A stretch of DNA of 64,000 bases, taken from NCBI RefSeq assembly GCF_014203595.1, contig NZ_JACHJK010000003.1:558001-622000 (forward strand). The letters are read 5' to 3'. Within the stretch, counting starts at the first letter, position 1, and every line of letters begins with the position of its first letter. Below the pieces are notes generated by a model. The model made no database searches. It saw only the letters and a program-made list of their open reading frames with translations, and was not told where the DNA came from. The translations under genes and the position numbers were made by a program. This document shows, in pieces, positions 8,994 through 17,415 of the stretch. The DNA is from Streptomyces echinatus. Its GTDB lineage: Bacteria > Actinomycetota > Actinomycetes > Streptomycetales > Streptomycetaceae.

Positions 8994-10208
8994 GTGACCG
9001 ATACTCCCGACGTGAAGTCGACGGCACCACTTCCGCGCCCACCGCTGCTGACCCGGCCGCTGCTGCTGCGTTTCGTCTCCGTACTGGGCACCTCGACCAG
9101 CTTCTACCTGCTGCTGTCGGTCGTCCCGGCCTATGCCACGACCGGCGGCGCAGGCGACGGCGCGGCCGGACTGGCCACCGGCGCGCTGATGCTGACGACG
9201 GTGGTGGGCGAACTCGCGACACCCGCTCTGGTCGGCCGCTACGGATACCGCGTGCTGCTGATCGGCGGCCTGGTCCTGCTGGGCGCACCGGCGCTGGCGC
9301 TGACGGTCTCCCGGGACCTGTGGTGGATCGTGGGTGTCTGTCTGGTGCGCGGACTGGGGTTCGCTTTCACGGTGGTCGCGGGAGGTGCGCTGACCGCATC
9401 GCTCATCCCGGCCGAACGGCGTGGCGAGGGCCTGGCCCTGGTGGGCATCGTCGGCGGGCTGCCGTCGCTGGTGGCGCTGCCGCTGGGGGTGTGGCTGGCC
9501 GAGCACGCGGGCTACGGGGTGGTGTTCGCGGCGGGGGCCGTCGCCGCGCTGGCCGCGATCCTGGCGGTGCCCGGACTGCCCGACCGGATCGAGGCGTCGG
9601 GGCGGCCCGTCGGCATGACCGAAGGGCTGCGCACGGCCGGACTCCGGCGCCCCGCGACGGTGTTCGCGGCGACGGCCGTCGCGGCCGGGATCGTCGTCAC
9701 CTTCCTGCCGCTCGCCGTGCCCGGCTCGGCCACGGTCGCCGTGGCCCTGCTCGTGCAGCCCGCGACGACCACGCTCGCCCGCTGGGTCGCCGGCCGGCGG
9801 GGGGACCGGCACGGCGCCGGCGGGCTGGTGCTGCCCGGGCTGCTGCTGTCGGCCGCCGGCACGCTGATGATGGCCCTGACCGGCAGCGCGGTGGCCGTCG
9901 TCGTCGCGGTCGGGGTGTTCGGGGTGGGCTTCGGCATCGCGCAGAACGCCACCTTGACGCTGATGTACGCGCGGGTCCCGGCGGCCGGCTACGGCACCGT
10001 CAGCGCGCTGTGGAACTTCGCGTACGACGCCGGCATGGGCACCGGCGCCGTCGCGTTCGGCTGGCTCGCGGCGGGAACCGGTTACCCCTGGGCGTTCGCC
10101 CTGACCGGCGTCGCGATGCTGACCGCCGTGCTACCGGCACGGCACACCCACCGCGCCCCCACCCAGGTTGACGCCCCGCGGACAAGCGCCCCCGCGCCGC
10201 TCAAGTGA
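8994..10208 (+). CDS. MFS transporter
   Basis: 404 residues with about twelve hydrophobic segments typical of a major facilitator. The conserved arginine-rich cytoplasmic loop appears as PAERRGEGLALVGI. GTG 8994 lies directly downstream of a TTAGCG-like -10 box, so the message may be leaderless. It shares a 46-bp divergent promoter region with the MocR regulator. The transported compound is unknown; export of a drug or metabolite is the usual role. Confidence 0.88.
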   Translation: MTDTPDVKSTAPLPRPPLLTRPLLLRFVSVLGTSTSFYLLLSVVPAYATTGGAGDGAAGLATGALMLTTVVGELATPALVGRYGYRVLLIGGLVLLGAPALALTVSRDLWWIVGVCLVRGLGFAFTVVAGGALTASLIPAERRGEGLALVGIVGGLPSLVALPLGVWLAEHAGYGVVFAAGAVAALAAILAVPGLPDRIEASGRPVGMTEGLRTAGLRRPATVFAATAVAAGIVVTFLPLAVPGSATVAVALLVQPATTTLARWVAGRRGDRHGAGGLVLPGLLLSAAGTLMMALTGSAVAVVVAVGVFGVGFGIAQNATLTLMYARVPAAGYGTVSALWNFAYDAGMGTGAVAFGWLAAGTGYPWAFALTGVAMLTAVLPARHTHRAPTQVDAPRTSAPAPLK

Positions 10209-10273
10209 GGGGCGACAGGCGGCCAGGTTCACGGCGCCGCCTCGGTGTGGTCACGGCAGGGGGGAGCTGAGGG

Positions 10274-10639
10274 TCAGTTGCTCGGCCGGGGGTGAAGGCC
10301 GTACGGGGAGATCGCGGCGGCGGCCGGGGCCACGCTGGTGGCCGGCGTGGAGGGCGGATCCTTCGGGGGCCAGGTCGGATTGAACTGGAGGATTTCCGCG
10401 GTGGCGACGCCGGCGGTGATGAACGGGTCGGAGGCGAGAGCGGACTCGACGGCCGACCGGTCGCCCTCCGCTATGACCAGTCCGCCCGTACGGGGCTCCA
10501 GAGGGCCCGCGAGACGTGCCAGCCCTGTGGCGAACACTCCGTGCGGGTTGGCGTAGTGGGCGTCCCTGAGCGCGTCGATGCTCTCCAACGGCGCGCGGTA
10601 CCTGAACACGATCACGAACATGCCTTCAGTCAAGGGCAT
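10274..10639 (-). CDS. YciI-related protein
   Basis: About 121 residues with the YCII/dimeric alpha-beta barrel fold: FVIVFRYRAPLESIDALR near the start, a HYANPHGVFATG segment carrying the conserved histidine, and GGLVIAEGDRSAVESALASDPF. Start choice lies between ATG 10639 and ATG 10621; longer starts would cover the LysR operator. It diverges from a LysR gene with a perfect inverted repeat between them. Members of the family are small enzymes or stress proteins of poorly defined chemistry. Confidence 0.82.
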   Translation of the reverse strand: MPLTEGMFVIVFRYRAPLESIDALRDAHYANPHGVFATGLARLAGPLEPRTGGLVIAEGDRSAVESALASDPFITAGVATAEILQFNPTWPPKDPPSTPATSVAPAAAAISPYGLHPRPSN

Positions 10640-10673
10640 GCGGGTCCGTGAGCGCCAAGACCGGTCCATGACT

Positions 10674-10701
10674 GCGGCCATAGGCTGGAGCCTATGGCCG
10701 C
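10674..10701. promoter_or_regulatory. 13-2-13 perfect inverted repeat, LysR operator
   Basis: GCGGCCATAGGCT and AGCCTATGGCCGC flank a two-base centre. The repeat contains ATAG...CTAT arms in the T-N11-A style of LysR sites. It lies between the YciI and LysR starts, so the regulator probably acts on both genes. Confidence 0.78.
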
Positions 10702-10724
10702 GGATGGGAGTCGGTGAATCGGGC

Positions 10725-11594
10725 ATGGACGAGATCCCGGGCGTGGAGCTGCGTCATCTGCGGTACTTCGCCGCCGTCGCCGAGGCCGGCACCGTCACCG
10801 AGGCGGCCAGGCGCCTGCGGATCGCGCAGCCGAGCCTCAGCCAGCAGATCCGGCTGCTGGAACAGCGCATCGGCACACCGCTGTTCCGCCGGCTGCCGCA
10901 GGGCATGGAACTCACCGAAGGAGGGCGTCTGCTGCTCGACGGCGTCAACCGGGCGCTGGGCGAACTGAGTTCGTCCGTCGCGGCGGCGCGCGCCGCGGTT
11001 CCGGTGGCGACCGTCGGCGTGTGCCGAGGGGTGGCGCAGTCGGTGCTGGCCCGGGCGGAGCAGATCATCACCCGCGCGGGCCGCCACCGGATCTCCTACC
11101 GACAGGCCGACTCCCGCAGCCAGGTGCATCAGCTACGGGCCGGCACGCTGGCCTTCGGCCTCCTGCGCGCACCCGTGGACCCCACCGGCCTGGAGGCTCG
11201 CACGATCAACGACGAGCCTCTGGGTCTCGTCCTGCACCCTCGCCACCCGCTCGCCCACCGGCCCCGGCTGACCTGGCCGGACCTCACCGGACAGCGGTTG
11301 CTGTGGTTTCCGCCGGAACGTGCCCCCGGTTACGCGGCCGCCGTCCTCGCGCACCTGCGTGACCGGGGCTGGAGCCCCGAGACCGTCCCGGAGGACCACG
11401 GCGGTCACACCCTGTTCCGCCACCGGCTCATCGGAGAGGACGACCTGGTCGCGCTGCGGCCCTTGAGCAGTTCGCAGGGTGACCCGGATCTCGTGTGGCG
11501 CCCGGTCGGCCCGGAGCCACCGCACGAACAGCTGCTCCTGGTCGCCTCCGCCCGCACTTCCTGGGGCTCCTGTCTGAGGAACAGCGGCCGGTGA
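10725..11594 (+). CDS. LysR-family transcriptional regulator
   Basis: About 289 residues. The N-terminal winged helix (ELRHLRYFAAVAEAGTVTEA, then RRLRIAQPSLSQQIRLLEQ) is canonical, followed by a periplasmic-binding-like effector domain from about residue 90. ATG 10725 starts the protein at the usual distance before the helix-turn-helix. The gene diverges from the YciI gene and likely recognises the inverted repeat at 10674-10701. The effector is not predictable. Confidence 0.91.
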   Translation: MDEIPGVELRHLRYFAAVAEAGTVTEAARRLRIAQPSLSQQIRLLEQRIGTPLFRRLPQGMELTEGGRLLLDGVNRALGELSSSVAAARAAVPVATVGVCRGVAQSVLARAEQIITRAGRHRISYRQADSRSQVHQLRAGTLAFGLLRAPVDPTGLEARTINDEPLGLVLHPRHPLAHRPRLTWPDLTGQRLLWFPPERAPGYAAAVLAHLRDRGWSPETVPEDHGGHTLFRHRLIGEDDLVALRPLSSSQGDPDLVWRPVGPEPPHEQLLLVASARTSWGSCLRNSGR

Positions 11595-11690
11595 CGGCGA
11601 CGTACCGAGCCCCGACGCCCCTGGCCCACCCCGTGGCCGGTTCGACCCCGACCACGTTCGGTCGCGGCTTCCGCAGGGCAGCATCGTTCC

Positions 11691-11891
11691 ATGGTCGACT
11701 ACATACCCTCCCCCGACGAGGTGACCGCCGCGCAGACCCCCGACGGCGGCTGGACGAAGAAGCAGCTCGCGCAATGGGGGGTGCCCTGGCCGCCACCGTC
11801 GGGCTGGCGCAAGCACCTCGCGGCGAAGTGGAGGGGTGAGGACGTGGGCCCGCTGACTGCGGAGGAACCGGACCAGGACACCCTGTTCTGA
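11691..11891 (+). CDS. Small hypothetical protein
   Basis: 66 residues, acidic at the end, with a tryptophan-rich core (GGWTKKQLAQWGVPWPPPSG, then WRKHLAAKW). The core resembles short proteins common in Streptomyces and their phages, where a WT-x-QL-x-WGVPWPPP-x-GW pattern recurs. Codon third positions are GC-rich, supporting real coding. It lies about 96 bases downstream of the LysR gene on the same strand. Function unknown. Confidence 0.62.
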   Translation: MVDYIPSPDEVTAAQTPDGGWTKKQLAQWGVPWPPPSGWRKHLAAKWRGEDVGPLTAEEPDQDTLF

Positions 11892-12027
11892 CGCACTCGG
11901 CGTTCCGCGTCCGGCGTCGTACCGGGGCGGCCGGCACCGCTCGCGCCGCTCGCAGCGGCGCAAGCGGTGTACCCTTGGTGTGTTCGTGCTTGATCAGGAG
12001 CTGTCGAGGAAGAGGGAGGTGAGGTTG

Positions 12028-12093
12028 ATGACCGCGCTCAAGGCCACCGTGCGCAGTGCCCGAGTCTCCCTCACGTCCCGGGCCGTGGCCTGA
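12028..12093 (+). CDS. 21-residue leader ORF upstream of GNAT gene
   Basis: ATG 12028 is preceded by a strong GGGAGGTGAGG site and opens a 21-codon frame (MTALKATVRSARVSLTSRAVA) ending 80 bases before the acetyltransferase gene. GGCCAC (12042-12047) and GTGGCC (12085-12090) can pair across it. The good ribosome site on so short a frame suggests a regulatory upstream ORF. Translation is not demonstrated. Confidence 0.45.
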   Translation: MTALKATVRSARVSLTSRAVA

Positions 12094-12114
12094 TCCCTCC
12101 TGTCCGCCTCCGCC

Positions 12115-12139
12115 GAGAGCGTGAGCTCGCGGGGCTCTC
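12115..12139 (+). promoter_or_regulatory. Leader hairpin before GNAT gene
   Basis: GAGAGC (12115-12120) pairs with GCTCTC (12134-12139) in the leader between the 21-codon ORF and the acetyltransferase. With the ggccac/gtggcc pairing it could form alternative structures, as in attenuators. It is short and could be chance. Confidence 0.35.
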
Positions 12140-12173
12140 ACACGAACACCGTCCGAAACGGATCCTCATCATC

Positions 12174-12686
12174 ATGGGCAACACCTGGATCACGCGCGCC
12201 GAGACCAGCGCCGACATCCCCGCCATTCGCGACATCATCGTCGCCGCCTTCCCCACCCCTGCGGAGGCCGACCTCGTCGACGCCCTGCGCGCCGACCCGA
12301 CCGCCTGGATCGAGGTCCTCTCCCTCGTCGCGGCGGACGAGTCCGGCCGCCCGGTGGGTCACGCGCTGCTGACCCGCTGCCACATCGGCGACATCCCGGC
12401 CCTGTGCCTGGCCCCATGCGCCGTGCGCCCGGAGCAGCAGCGGACCGGCGCGGGCAGCGCGGCCGTCCGCGCGGCGCTGTCCGCGGCGAGGTCACTGGGC
12501 GAGCACCACGTGGTGGTGCTCGGGCATCCGTCCTACTACCCCCGGTTCGGATTCCACCGCGCCTCGGAGTACGGCATCGTCCTGTCCATCGACGTTCCCG
12601 ACGAGGCCTTGATGGCACTCAGCCTCGACGCCGGCCATCCGCTCCCCGGCGGAACCGTCCGCTACGCCGCTCCGTTCGGCATCTGA
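12174..12686 (+). CDS. GNAT-family N-acetyltransferase
   Basis: 170 residues. The acetyl-CoA loop is [18 protein letters not shown] (Q/R-x-x-G-x-G/A), and the C-terminal [19 protein letters not shown] is the usual signature of the YhbS-like subgroup of small-molecule acetyltransferases. ATG 12174 has only a weak ribosome site, so expression may depend on the leader ORF and hairpin upstream. It ends in a strong hairpin terminator. Substrate unknown. Confidence 0.88.
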   Translation: MGNTWITRAETSADIPAIRDIIVAAFPTPAEADLVDALRADPTAWIEVLSLVAADESGRPVGHALLTRCHIGDIPALCLAPCAVRPEQQRTGAGSAAVRAALSAARSLGEHHVVVLGHPSYYPRFGFHRASEYGIVLSIDVPDEALMALSLDAGHPLPGGTVRYAAPFGI

Positions 12687-12697
12687 GCCGACCCGTT

Positions 12698-12732
12698 GCC
12701 GCGCGGGGGCGTACTGCACGCCCCCGCGCGGC
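12698..12732 (+). terminator. Hairpin terminator after GNAT gene
   Basis: A perfect 15-bp stem (GCCGCGCGGGGGCGT / ACGCCCCCGCGCGGC) with a five-base loop begins 12 bases after the GNAT stop. There is no U-tract, as is common in Streptomyces terminators. Confidence 0.8.
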
Positions 12733-12739
12733 CGTGGGT

Positions 12740-13071
12740 GGCCCCGCGTCGCCGGTTGCCGAGGGCAGGCGGCGCGAACCCGGCCCGGCTGCGCCGCAGT
12801 TCCGCCAGGCGCCGCTCGGGCAGCCAGGACACCTCGGTGCCGCCCCACCAGAGGAGCCCCGGGTGGGCCGGTCCATCCCGGCGAGGCAGTGCAGCAAGGT
12901 GGTCTTGCCGGAACCGGACGGTCCCATCACCGCCGTGAACGTCCCCGGCGCGAGGGCCACCGACACCCCGCGCAACGCCCGCACGGCGGCGGCGCCTCGT
13001 CCGTACTGCCGGTGCAGGTCTTGCGCCCTGGCGGCGGTTCCCGTCCCGGTGTCCGTCGTCATCTCAGCCAT
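12740..13071 (-). pseudogene. Truncated MacB-like ABC transporter ATPase
   Basis: Starting at ATG 13071, the first about 75 residues are a good ABC ATPase start, with Walker [19 protein letters not shown]. The frame is then lost near 12855. One frame over, the family sequence resumes ([20 protein letters not shown]) before it stops at about SRAGF, where the Q-loop should follow. Signature motif and Walker B are absent and no permease gene is adjacent. It is a frameshifted, 3'-truncated remnant. Confidence 0.8.
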
Positions 13072-13144
13072 GCCCTCGTCCTCGGCGGGCGGCGCGCGGG
13101 GGGACAGATCCCGTCCGCCCGCCGAGGAGCCGGTGGCACGGGGC

Positions 13145-13537
13145 TCAACCGCCGGCGAGGGCGACGAGCTTGATGAAGACCAGGTCGGGGTCCGTGGCCA
13201 GGTCCACGACTTCGTCGAGGTCCTCGACCTGACGTTCGCCGGCCAGTATGAAGAATCCGTTGGTCAGGAAGGCCTGTTCGGCGACCCGGGCCTGACGCTC
13301 CCAGTCGATGCGGCGCGGTTCGCGGAGCCGGTGGCCGTTCAGCTCCGTCTCGGCGTCGTCCGGGCGGACGAGGCCGTTGAACCGGGTGTCCGGGCGGGCG
13401 TTGTGCCGGGCGACCTCCTCCCGGACCCGGAGCCTGATCAGCTCCCGTACGGTCATCCGTTCCGGCAGACCGGACACCTCCCACTCCCTGAACGGCTTGC
13501 CCGCCACGGTCTCGTCCCGGAATGTCACGGTGGCCAT
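13145..13537 (-). CDS. Uncharacterised protein coupled to DUF4132 gene
   Basis: 130 residues with no domain I recognise. It opens [20 protein letters not shown] and has an [17 protein letters not shown] helix. No signal peptide or membrane segment is present. Its ATG (13535-13537) overlaps the stop codon of the upstream DUF4132 gene in a TGATG arrangement, so the two are translationally coupled and probably work together in the cytosol. Confidence 0.75.
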   Translation of the reverse strand: MATVTFRDETVAGKPFREWEVSGLPERMTVRELIRLRVREEVARHNARPDTRFNGLVRPDDAETELNGHRLREPRRIDWERQARVAEQAFLTNGFFILAGERQVEDLDEVVDLATDPDLVFIKLVALAGG

Positions 13538-16038
13538 CAGGCACCTCGCTCGATCTGCGTCAGGATGGATTCGTCGGTGATCTCGGTGTCGGCGGCGAGC
13601 AGGAACGCCTTGCTGAGGATCAGGGAGAGCCGTTCGTCCTCGAACGGCAGGAAGACCTTCCCGTTCGGCCTGCCGCGGGAGGGGACGATGCACAGGTAGG
13701 CGTCGTCCGGTTCCATCAGGATGTTGGCCGAGCCGAGATGGATCCTGTACGTGCGCAGGTCCCCGCGGACGATCAGGAAGCGGCCGTCGAGCGTGCACCG
13801 GTCGGCGATCCTCAGCCGCGGCAGGATCCGTGCGAGGGCCTCGCGGCGGACTTCGGCGCTTGCCGTCAGCTCACCGAAGGTGGCCGTCCGCCAGTACCCG
13901 GCGTAGCGGTCCTCACCCCGGTCGGTCCAGTCGGGGTCTGCGGCGATCGAGGTCACGCCGACGAACAGGTCGACGTCCCGCATCGCCTCGCTGAAGACCG
14001 GCGGGGGCACCTCCGCCAGGGGAACCTCCCGCCAGCGCCGGCCGTCCCGCCGCTCGAAGCGGACCTGGTCCGTCGCGGCGTGCTCGGGCGAGTAGCGGTC
14101 GTGGTCTTCCGCGGCGGGCTCGTGGTGGAAGAAGGCCCGCCATGCGCCGTCGCCGAACTCGGCCCGTGCCCGGCCGTCGTAGCCGCCGTCGTACGAGCCG
14201 AGGAAGTTGGCCTGCCAGCCGCGTTCCTTGAACAGTGCGTAGAGCTGCCGGTAGTGGACGATATGCGCGGCGAACCGGTTGGAGTAGACGCCCGTCTCCC
14301 GCTCCGCCGGGGTGAGCAGGTAGATCTCCCGGAAGGCCTGTTTGAACGGCTGCCGCAGTTTTGTGGTGAGGAGCCGCTCCCGCCAGGAACCGATCTCGTC
14401 GGCCGACGCCCGGATCGGATGCCACAGCCGGACGCGCTCGGGCCGGCCGTCCGGTGCGGCCGTCGGCACCACCGCCGCCCACCGGCCGTTCGCGTCCTGG
14501 AACTCCCAGATCAGGCCGCGGGCGAGGGTGCCGGTGACCGGATGGTCGCGGTAGTGACGGCACCACTCGTCGTACGGCCATTCGCGCCCGGCCGACATCA
14601 GCGCCTCCAGGCGCGCGCGTTCCGCCGACAGCGTCCCCCGCACCTCCTTGGCCAGGGCCTTCAACTCCCGCAGCTCGTCCGGGAAGCCGTCCTTCAGTGC
14701 GGCCGGTGCGGTGCGCGAGGTCGTCCCGTCGGGGCGTGTGAAGGTGAGCCGTACGGTCGCCGCCTCCTCGATCGCCACCCGTACCCGGTGTTCGCCCACC
14801 TGCCGCTCCAACGAGCCGTCCGGCGCCAGGCCGTGGTCCGGCACACTGCGCTCGATGAGCTGCTGGGCCGTGATCCCCTGCTTTTCGGCCGCCGTGGTCA
14901 GCGCGGTGTCGAGCTGCTTGCGCAGCGCCCGGTGCCTGATCCGGGAGCGCAACCGCCACAGGGCCTCCAGGGCGGACGGGTCGCCGGTCTCGGCGAGCGC
15001 GTTGACCGCCGCGCCCGCGAGTTTGGGATTCTCGGTCACTTCCCTGCCCGCACCGCCGGTGCGCAGGGTCAGCGTGCCCAGGTGCCGCACCGCGCCCGGG
15101 CCGTCGGTCAGTGCGGCCGCCCAGACGGCGCCGCGCGCCAGGTCGCCGTCGTTCTGGTGGACGAGGTAGTGGTAGTGGAAGTCGCCGTGGATCCAGTCGG
15201 TGTGCGCGCCGCTTCCCCTGCTGCACAGTGGATCGCCCTCGGCCAGTGCGCGCAGGACGTCGGCGACAAGGTCCCGTGCCGACGCCGCGTCCGCGAGTTC
15301 GAGGCAAGTCCGTCGCCACCGCTGCGTGGGACGCGGCCCCGCGAGGCCCGTCAAGTGGCGCACGAAACGGGCGAGTTCCGGCGTCGGTGCGGTCTTCGCG
15401 CGGTCCCTGAGCGGGGCTGCCCAGGGGGCGTGGGCGGGGATCAGGCCCTCGGGGATGTGTGCCTCGTCCGCGCTCGCGAGCAGCGTGCGGAGGCGGCGGG
15501 CGAGGGAAGCGCGCCGGTGCGCCTCGACGGTGAGGTCCATGAGGCGGGTGTGTGCGTGGCGCAGCCAGGGCAGGACCGCGCGGCAACCGTCGGGGTCCAG
15601 TCGGTCGGCGGCGTTCAGCACCATTTCCAGGGAGTCGGCGAACCGATGGCCCTTGTCGTGCTCGATGGCGCGGAGCAGCATCACCGCGACCTCGTCGGGT
15701 GTCCAGCCACGGACCCGTGAGAGGAGGGGCTCGAGTTCGTCGTCGTACTGGCGGAGGCCGGCGCCGTCGAAGCCGGCGGCCAGCACGAGGCACAGGGCCG
15801 CGGCTCGGCCCTCCTCGTCCGTGCAGGCCGTGAGCCGCTCGTCGATCTCGGCCCGGGCCGCCGCGTCCGTCGCCGTCGATCGCCGGTGCCCGTGCCCGTG
15901 CCCCAGGGTCCGCCGGAGCTCGGTCCCCTGACGCTCCAGGAGGTCGACGAGCCAGCGGGCGCGGTCGAACGCCTCGGACCTGACGTCGTCGAGCGAGTCC
16001 TGCCGGCGGGATTCGGTGATCAGGGCGTCGTACAGCAT
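13537..16038 (-). CDS. DUF4132 (MolR-like) protein
   Basis: 833 residues. The N-terminal half is helical and repeat-like. The C-terminal part (from about residue 430) matches DUF4132: LIWEFQDANGRWAAVVP, RLWHPIRAS, QPFKQAFREIYLLTPAE and RFAAHIVHYRQLYALFKERGW. The last segment, FLPFEDERLSLILSKAFLLA, is also typical. DUF4132 proteins resemble E. coli MolR and often have WGR domains nearby, but their biochemical role is not established. It is the first gene of a two-gene operon, coupled to a 130-residue partner. Confidence 0.83.
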   Translation of the reverse strand: MLYDALITESRRQDSLDDVRSEAFDRARWLVDLLERQGTELRRTLGHGHGHRRSTATDAAARAEIDERLTACTDEEGRAAALCLVLAAGFDGAGLRQYDDELEPLLSRVRGWTPDEVAVMLLRAIEHDKGHRFADSLEMVLNAADRLDPDGCRAVLPWLRHAHTRLMDLTVEAHRRASLARRLRTLLASADEAHIPEGLIPAHAPWAAPLRDRAKTAPTPELARFVRHLTGLAGPRPTQRWRRTCLELADAASARDLVADVLRALAEGDPLCSRGSGAHTDWIHGDFHYHYLVHQNDGDLARGAVWAAALTDGPGAVRHLGTLTLRTGGAGREVTENPKLAGAAVNALAETGDPSALEALWRLRSRIRHRALRKQLDTALTTAAEKQGITAQQLIERSVPDHGLAPDGSLERQVGEHRVRVAIEEAATVRLTFTRPDGTTSRTAPAALKDGFPDELRELKALAKEVRGTLSAERARLEALMSAGREWPYDEWCRHYRDHPVTGTLARGLIWEFQDANGRWAAVVPTAAPDGRPERVRLWHPIRASADEIGSWRERLLTTKLRQPFKQAFREIYLLTPAERETGVYSNRFAAHIVHYRQLYALFKERGWQANFLGSYDGGYDGRARAEFGDGAWRAFFHHEPAAEDHDRYSPEHAATDQVRFERRDGRRWREVPLAEVPPPVFSEAMRDVDLFVGVTSIAADPDWTDRGEDRYAGYWRTATFGELTASAEVRREALARILPRLRIADRCTLDGRFLIVRGDLRTYRIHLGSANILMEPDDAYLCIVPSRGRPNGKVFLPFEDERLSLILSKAFLLAADTEITDESILTQIERGA

Positions 16039-16296
16039 GGCGGGATGATGGCAGGGGGGACTGACAATGCCATCGGGTTCGGCCTCGTCGGCGGACCGCC
16101 GGGCGGTCACGGTGCCTGGACGGCGGTCCGGGCCCGCGGGGTTCGACCCCCGCGAGCGGGCCGCCAAGCTGAGGGTGAAGCGGGAAGACCTCCGCTGTGC
16201 GGTCCCCGTGACCGCGGAAATGGGTCGCGGCCCTGTGGACGAGTCGTTAACCTCCGCCTGGACGTGGCCAGTTGGGTGACCCGAAGGGAGCCGGGC

Positions 16297-17034
16297 ATGG
16301 GTGGTGCACGCATGCGATCCGACCGTCTGGGCTTGCTGCTCGACCAGTTCGACTGTGCCAGGGAGCGCGCCCAGGTGCGGCTGGCGGGGCTCGGCGACGA
16401 GGAGTACCTGTGGGAGCCGGTACCCGGTTGCTGGTCGATCCGGCCCCGGGCCGAGGCGACGACGCCCCGGGCGTTCGGGCCGGGCGACTGGGTGCTCGAC
16501 CAGGGCGCCCCGGAGATCCCGGCGAGCGAGTACGCGGAAGTCGCCCGTCAGGCGGCGGACGGCATGACGGTCGCGAAGATCGCCGACGACTGGGGCGTGA
16601 GCGTCGAGCGGGTCGAGCAGATCCTCGGTGACAGCAACCCGCCGGAGCCCGACGCGTCCCCGGTCACGACGATCGCGTGGCGGCTGGGACACCTGCACGT
16701 CGACTTCGCGGGCCGGTGGGAGTGGACCTTCGGTGAACGGCGGCAGGACCCTCGTCAGCTGGTCGACTTCACCCCGGACGCCGCCCTGGCGGCCGACCGG
16801 TTCTGGGCGCTGATCGACCGCTGGCGCGACAGCGTCGCCACCGTGACCGACGAGCAACTCGACACGGTCGGGTTCTCGCAGTATCCGTACGGCTCCGACC
16901 CGGACGATCCGTTCTTCGACGCGTTGTGGGGGACCAACCTCGAGTTCATCCACCACATGTCCGAGATCGCACTGCTCCGCGACCTCTGGCGGGCCCGCTT
17001 CTCCCCTCAGGGGCAGGGCCCGTTTGAAGGGTAG
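16297..17034 (+). CDS. DinB-superfamily protein
   Basis: About 245 residues. The start LLLDQFDCARERAQVRLAGL and the ending HHMSEIALLRDLWRAR fit the DinB four-helix bundle, which usually binds a metal through three histidines. An insert of about 40 residues (EYAEVARQAADGMTVAKIAD onward) resembles a small helix-turn-helix and is not standard. AAGGGAG lies seven bases before ATG 16297. DinB proteins are often thiol-dependent transferases; no substrate can be named. Confidence 0.8.
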   Translation: MGGARMRSDRLGLLLDQFDCARERAQVRLAGLGDEEYLWEPVPGCWSIRPRAEATTPRAFGPGDWVLDQGAPEIPASEYAEVARQAADGMTVAKIADDWGVSVERVEQILGDSNPPEPDASPVTTIAWRLGHLHVDFAGRWEWTFGERRQDPRQLVDFTPDAALAADRFWALIDRWRDSVATVTDEQLDTVGFSQYPYGSDPDDPFFDALWGTNLEFIHHMSEIALLRDLWRARFSPQGQGPFEG

Positions 17035-17040
17035 GGCCCG

Positions 17041-17391
17041 TTTCCCTGGGCACCGGCTCGTCGAGAACCTGGAGAAGACGTTCACCGCGGGCCGGGAGGC
17101 GTTCCACGCGGACACCCGCATCACCGGTGAGCGCCTGCACGCCGAGATCAAGGCCATCGCGGCCGGAACGCGCTGGGGCCTCGGTGCCACGTCGGCCGTC
17201 TGGCCGGAGTGGGACCGACCGCGGACGCCGCCTGTGCGCCCGCGGGTTCCTTCCTCTGCCCCTGCTACCACAAACCCCTTCGCCGCACGGTCGACGGAGG
17301 GTGGCAGGCCCACTGGATTCTGGAGATCCATCTGGTCGACGGGGACCGGGACTTCGGCGGCTCGTACACGGGCCTGCTGAACCTGGCGTGA
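17041..17391 (+). pseudogene. Remnant of M24 (Xaa-Pro peptidase-like) gene
   Basis: Two frames carry successive pieces of one protein. The first has ENLEKTFTAGREAFHADTRI then TGERLHAEIKAIAA. The second, from about 17230, has CYHKPLRRTVDGGWQAHWIL then EIHLVDGDRDFGGSYTGLL, close to the NHxPMR...RHWILEIHLVD ending of actinobacterial M24 metallopeptidases. The metal-site middle is missing. No full-length frame exists, so this is a decayed, internally deleted copy. Confidence 0.72.
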
Positions 17392-17415
17392 CACCGGCCG
17401 CCGCCCGGTCGGCGG

